Shown here in pieces: positions 4,948 through 7,501 of a DNA stretch of 7,501 nt. Origin of the DNA: an uncultured Eubacteriales bacterium (lineage in GTDB: Bacteria > Bacillota > Clostridia > Peptostreptococcales > Anaerovoracaceae); contig UQMQ01000113.1 of the NCBI GenBank assembly GCA_900542245.1, positions 1 to 7,501 on the forward strand. Reading direction: 5' to 3'. The first letter of the stretch is position 1; every line of letters starts with the position of its first letter. The notes under the pieces are model-generated. The model was given only the letters and a program-made list of their open reading frames with translations, was not told the origin of the DNA and made no database searches. Both the position numbers and the translations under genes were made by a program.

Positions 4948-5012
4948 AACAGAAAAGGCTGCCCCTTATCTTTTTTGGAGGGAAGCATGACAAGAAAGGA
5001 AGATGGTGACAG

Positions 5013-5735
5013 ATGGAAGTGCAAAACGAGAAGCAGCATGCTGACACAGAGAAAAAACAAGCGGCAAAACAGCCGATGCCTGCGGGGATGTCTTGCCTTG
5101 CCTGCGGTGCGGTATTTTTTATCCTTGCCATGATTTTGCCAATCTATCGCCTGTGGGCGCTGCTTGTGGCTCTCGCAATCGCAATCGCAGCTCTGGTCGT
5201 GCTTGAGCGCGTGCGCGGAAAGCAGATCGCGGCGATGCCCGTTGTGACGCCGGTACGCCAGCGAACAGAGGAAATCTCCAAGCTGCTGGATGCCGGACGA
5301 GATCAGCTTCACACGCTGCAGTCACAGATTCGCAGCGATAAGGTGCGACAGCATGTCGAGAGTATGGCAGGCACCTTGCAAAAGCTCGCGGATAATTTGG
5401 AGAAGAATCCAAAGGATCGCGGCAAAATCCGAAAGGCTGCGGTACACTATGTACCGATGATTACGGATTTGGTCAAAAATTACATTAACTTAGAAAATCA
5501 AGGGATTGACGGCAGCAACATTTCTGCAAGCAAGGAAAGCATCGAAGGCGGGCTGGAAAAAATCGATCAAAGTCTCAAACAGTATTTAGACGATATGTTT
5601 GAGGATGATAAAATGAGCATCGAAACCGATATCGCTGTCCTGCAGCAGCTGATGAATAAGGATGCAGATGGCGTGAATAAAATGAATTTTGACGATATCT
5701 TAAAAGAAACAAACGGAGGTAATGAAAATGTCTGA
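5013..5735 (+). CDS. xpaC: XpaC-family membrane protein (5-bromo-4-chloroindolyl phosphate hydrolysis family)
   Basis: The product is 240 residues. A charged, Gln/Lys-rich cytoplasmic N-terminus (1-25) is followed by two closely spaced hydrophobic segments, about 27-45 (SCLACGAVFFILAMILPIY) and 47-65 (LWALLVALAIAIAALVVLE). The rest is a soluble, mostly helical region (66-240). It contains the TEEISKLLDAGRDQLHTLQSQI segment, AVHYVPMITDLVKNYINLENQ (a family-like 'yY.P...kll..Y..l' stretch) and MSIETDIAVLQQLMNKDA. The family name comes from an early B. subtilis phenotype; the biochemical role is not established. XpaC genes usually sit next to telA, as here, where the genes overlap by 8 nt. The start at 5013 has only a moderate site (AAGGAAG at 4996-5002), whereas a better Shine-Dalgarno serves an out-of-frame ATG at 4987. 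Confidence 0.82.
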   Translation: MEVQNEKQHADTEKKQAAKQPMPAGMSCLACGAVFFILAMILPIYRLWALLVALAIAIAALVVLERVRGKQIAAMPVVTPVRQRTEEISKLLDAGRDQLHTLQSQIRSDKVRQHVESMAGTLQKLADNLEKNPKDRGKIRKAAVHYVPMITDLVKNYINLENQGIDGSNISASKESIEGGLEKIDQSLKQYLDDMFEDDKMSIETDIAVLQQLMNKDADGVNKMNFDDILKETNGGNENV

Positions 5736-6924
5736 GGAAATGAAAACAATGGAAGCTGCAGCGGCTGCAACAGTAGATACAAAGGAAGCTAAAATGCCGG
5801 TTTTAATCCTGCCAGGAGAGGAAGAAACGCAGCTCGACCAGATGATGGTAGAGGCATCTGCACAGCCGGAGACGGTCAAAGAGGTCAATATCGAGGATAA
5901 GATCCAGCTGACCGATGCGGAGAAAAAGGCAGTCGAAGATTTTGCAGGGAAGATCGATATCAGCAACGCGAACCATATCCTGCAGTATGGTGCGGATGCG
6001 CAGGCAAAGATCACGCAGTTCTCCGACATGGCGCTCGAAAAGGTCAGAACGAAGGACCTCGGCTCTGTCGGCGACACCCTCAGCAGCTTAGTGGTGGAAC
6101 TGAAGGGCTTCGACCCGAACGAACAGAAAAAAGGCTTCTTCGGTCTTTTCAAAAAAGCAGGCACCAGCATTGCGGAACTCAAGGCGAAGTATGACAAGGC
6201 AGAGGTCAATGTCGAAAAGGTTGTCGATGTGCTGGAGGGTCATCAGATTACACTGACCAAGGACATTGCGGTACTGGATGAAATGTTTAAGGCGAATATG
6301 ACCAATTTCAAGCAGCTTTCCTTATATATCGTGGCAGGCAAGAAAAAGCTTGAGGAAGTGCAGAATGTGACGATTCCGGCGATGCAGGCAAAGGCCGCTG
6401 AGACCGGCGCGATGGAGGATGCACAGGCGGCGAACGATTACGCGAATTTGGCGAACCGCTTCGAGAAGAAGCTGCACGACCTCGATCTGACGAGAACGGT
6501 GTCTCTGCAGATGGGCCCGCAGATCAGATTGATCCAGAACAACGATACCCTGATGGTCGAGAAGATCCAGACGACGCTGCTCAATACGATCCCGCTGTGG
6601 AAGAGTCAGATGGTGCTTGCACTCGGTCTTGCACACAGCGAGCAGGCGATGCAGGCACAAAAGGCGGTTTCCGATACGACCAATGAACTGCTCAAAAAGA
6701 ACGCGGAGCTGCTCAAACAGACCACAGTCGGTGTCGCGCAGGAGTCCGAACGCGGTATCGTGGATATTGAAACGCTCAAACACACCAACCAGATGCTGAT
6801 CGACACGCTGGATGAAGTCGTGAAGATCCAGAACGATGGCAGAGCAAAACGCAAGGCTGCAGAGGTCGAGCTTTTGAATATCGAGAATCAGCTGAAGGAT
6901 AAGATGTTGGAATTCAGAGGCTAG
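5728..6924 (+). CDS. telA: TelA-family protein (toxic anion resistance)
   Basis: The 398-residue protein has the usual TelA length. An acidic, Ala/Glu-rich N-terminus (about 1-60) precedes a largely alpha-helical body. The family-typical element is KKGFFGLFKK (134-143), followed by AELKAKYDKAEVNVEKVVDVLEGHQITLTKDIAVLDEMF. Further on are LQMGPQIRLIQNNDTLMVEKIQTTLLNTIPLWKSQMVLALG and a long coiled-coil-like C-terminus. TelA/KlaA homologues are linked to tellurite and other toxic-anion or antimicrobial resistance; the mechanism is unclear. There is no membrane segment, so it probably acts in the cytoplasm with its membrane partner XpaC. GGAGGT (5715-5720) lies 7 nt before ATG 5728 but only 1 nt before ATG 5722, so 5728 is chosen. 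Its ATG overlaps the xpaC stop (ATGTCTGA), implying translational coupling. Confidence 0.9.
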   Translation: MSEEMKTMEAAAAATVDTKEAKMPVLILPGEEETQLDQMMVEASAQPETVKEVNIEDKIQLTDAEKKAVEDFAGKIDISNANHILQYGADAQAKITQFSDMALEKVRTKDLGSVGDTLSSLVVELKGFDPNEQKKGFFGLFKKAGTSIAELKAKYDKAEVNVEKVVDVLEGHQITLTKDIAVLDEMFKANMTNFKQLSLYIVAGKKKLEEVQNVTIPAMQAKAAETGAMEDAQAANDYANLANRFEKKLHDLDLTRTVSLQMGPQIRLIQNNDTLMVEKIQTTLLNTIPLWKSQMVLALGLAHSEQAMQAQKAVSDTTNELLKKNAELLKQTTVGVAQESERGIVDIETLKHTNQMLIDTLDEVVKIQNDGRAKRKAAEVELLNIENQLKDKMLEFRG

Positions 6925-6928
6925 GTAT

Positions 6929-7486
6929 ATGAAAATATTAGAGAACAAAGGAATCTGCATGGTTTTGATGTTAGTCCTGATCGTCTGCGGATTCCTGCTC
7001 GGCGGGTATAAGGGACTTGCCGGGCAGTACCGGAAGGCGGCAGACGTATTCTTTGTCGGTGAGACCGGGGACGGCATTTGCATCGCGAACGATATGGGAG
7101 AGCGCGCCAATGCGCTGACCAATCTGCAGACCGTTGCCAAGAAGTATCCGGCTGCGAACGATATCGAGGCTGCGTGCGAGGGTGCGGCGACCGCAGTCAA
7201 TGCCTACACGCAGGCAGAGGGGGATATTTCCGCGCTGTTTGCAGCGAACACACAGATGGAAACGGCCATGACAGAGCTGTACCGGACCTTAGACGACGCG
7301 AGCCTGTCGGAAAAAGACGAAAAGTATCGGCAGCGACTGTATACGGATTTTAACTCGCGCAAGGATACGATCAGTCATGACCCATATTACAGCTACGCGG
7401 CGGATTACAACAAGCTACTGGCGCAGTTTCCGGCGAATGTGATTGCTGCCCTGACACCAGCGGCGGCAGCGCCGATGATGCGCTGA
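6929..7486 (+). CDS. Divergent LemA-like membrane protein in the xpaC-telA operon
   Basis: The protein has 185 residues, matching LemA family length. A short N-terminus (MKILENKG) precedes one transmembrane segment at about 9-26 (ICMVLMLVLIVCGFLLGG), then an extracytoplasmic helical region. The end, AADYNKLLAQFPANVIAAL (about 158-176), resembles the LemA hallmark 'YN..i..fP.nliA', and the middle (ANALTNLQTVAKKYPAANDIEAACEGAATAV) can be laid over the LemA 'NLV.tvk.ya' helix. The N-terminal LemA motifs (AWSQIDVQLKRR-like) are not recognisable, so the family call is tentative. The start ATG follows telA by 4 nt, with GAGG (6917-6920) inside the telA end. LemA-like genes often accompany XpaC/TelA and TPM-domain genes, suggesting one envelope-associated module that may continue past 7501. 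Confidence 0.6.
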   Translation: MKILENKGICMVLMLVLIVCGFLLGGYKGLAGQYRKAADVFFVGETGDGICIANDMGERANALTNLQTVAKKYPAANDIEAACEGAATAVNAYTQAEGDISALFAANTQMETAMTELYRTLDDASLSEKDEKYRQRLYTDFNSRKDTISHDPYYSYAADYNKLLAQFPANVIAALTPAAAAPMMR

Positions 7487-7501
7487 GACTGTCTGCGGCG
7501 C

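Noticed and set aside
4953..4976. AAGG-CTGCC-CCTT hairpin followed by a T-run before xpaC
   Set aside because: Only four base pairs and located downstream of the operon promoter; too weak to call a terminator or attenuator.
5440..5456. CGGTAC-ACTAT-GTACCG inverted repeat
   Set aside because: It lies inside the xpaC coding sequence, encodes a family-like segment (AVHYVPM) and has no context as a regulatory site; probably chance.

Overview
The window looks like a chromosomal segment of a Bacillota (Firmicutes) bacterium of moderate GC content. The evidence is the rpsF-ssb-rpsR operon with strong GGAGG-type ribosome binding sites, a C-terminally E/G/R-rich Rpn-family protein, a D,D-carboxypeptidase with a stalk-like N-terminus and a C-terminal fibronectin-III-like domain, and an XpaC/TelA gene pair. 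Clostridia and Negativicutes both fit and I cannot separate them from this sequence. All convincing genes are on the + strand. No insertion sequence, integrase, phage gene or CRISPR array is visible.

Layout. Positions 1-645 hold the 3' part of an Rpn-family recombination-promoting nuclease/putative transposase, cut by the window edge. Positions 729-1406 hold an SseB-family protein. Positions 1407-1611 are a regulatory region: phased A-tracts, an inverted repeat, a clear sigma-A-type promoter with a perfect TATAAT, and a structured ~100-nt leader. These drive rpsF (bS6), ssb and rpsR (bS18). A tRNA-Val(GAC) gene follows 45 nt after rpsR, and a long intrinsic terminator (2722-2765) closes the unit.

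Positions 2766-3150 are non-coding and unusually rich in structure. They hold a palindrome, an extended -10 promoter, two imperfect 20-bp tandem repeats, a TTGAAC/GTTCAA palindrome, and a ~118-nt segment that can fold as a closed multi-branch RNA. This lies directly upstream of a secreted or lipid-anchored S11-family D,D-carboxypeptidase (3151-4824), which ends at an intrinsic terminator (4871-4915).

A new promoter (4919-4947) starts a compact operon: xpaC-like membrane protein, telA (8-nt overlap) and a divergent LemA-like membrane protein (4-nt gap). This operon probably continues beyond 7501.

The genes fall into three jobs: translation and replication housekeeping (bS6, bS18, SSB, tRNA-Val), peptidoglycan trimming, and an envelope-associated XpaC/TelA/LemA-like module. 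The most interesting unexplained signals are the structured region before the carboxypeptidase and the regulatory architecture around rpsF.
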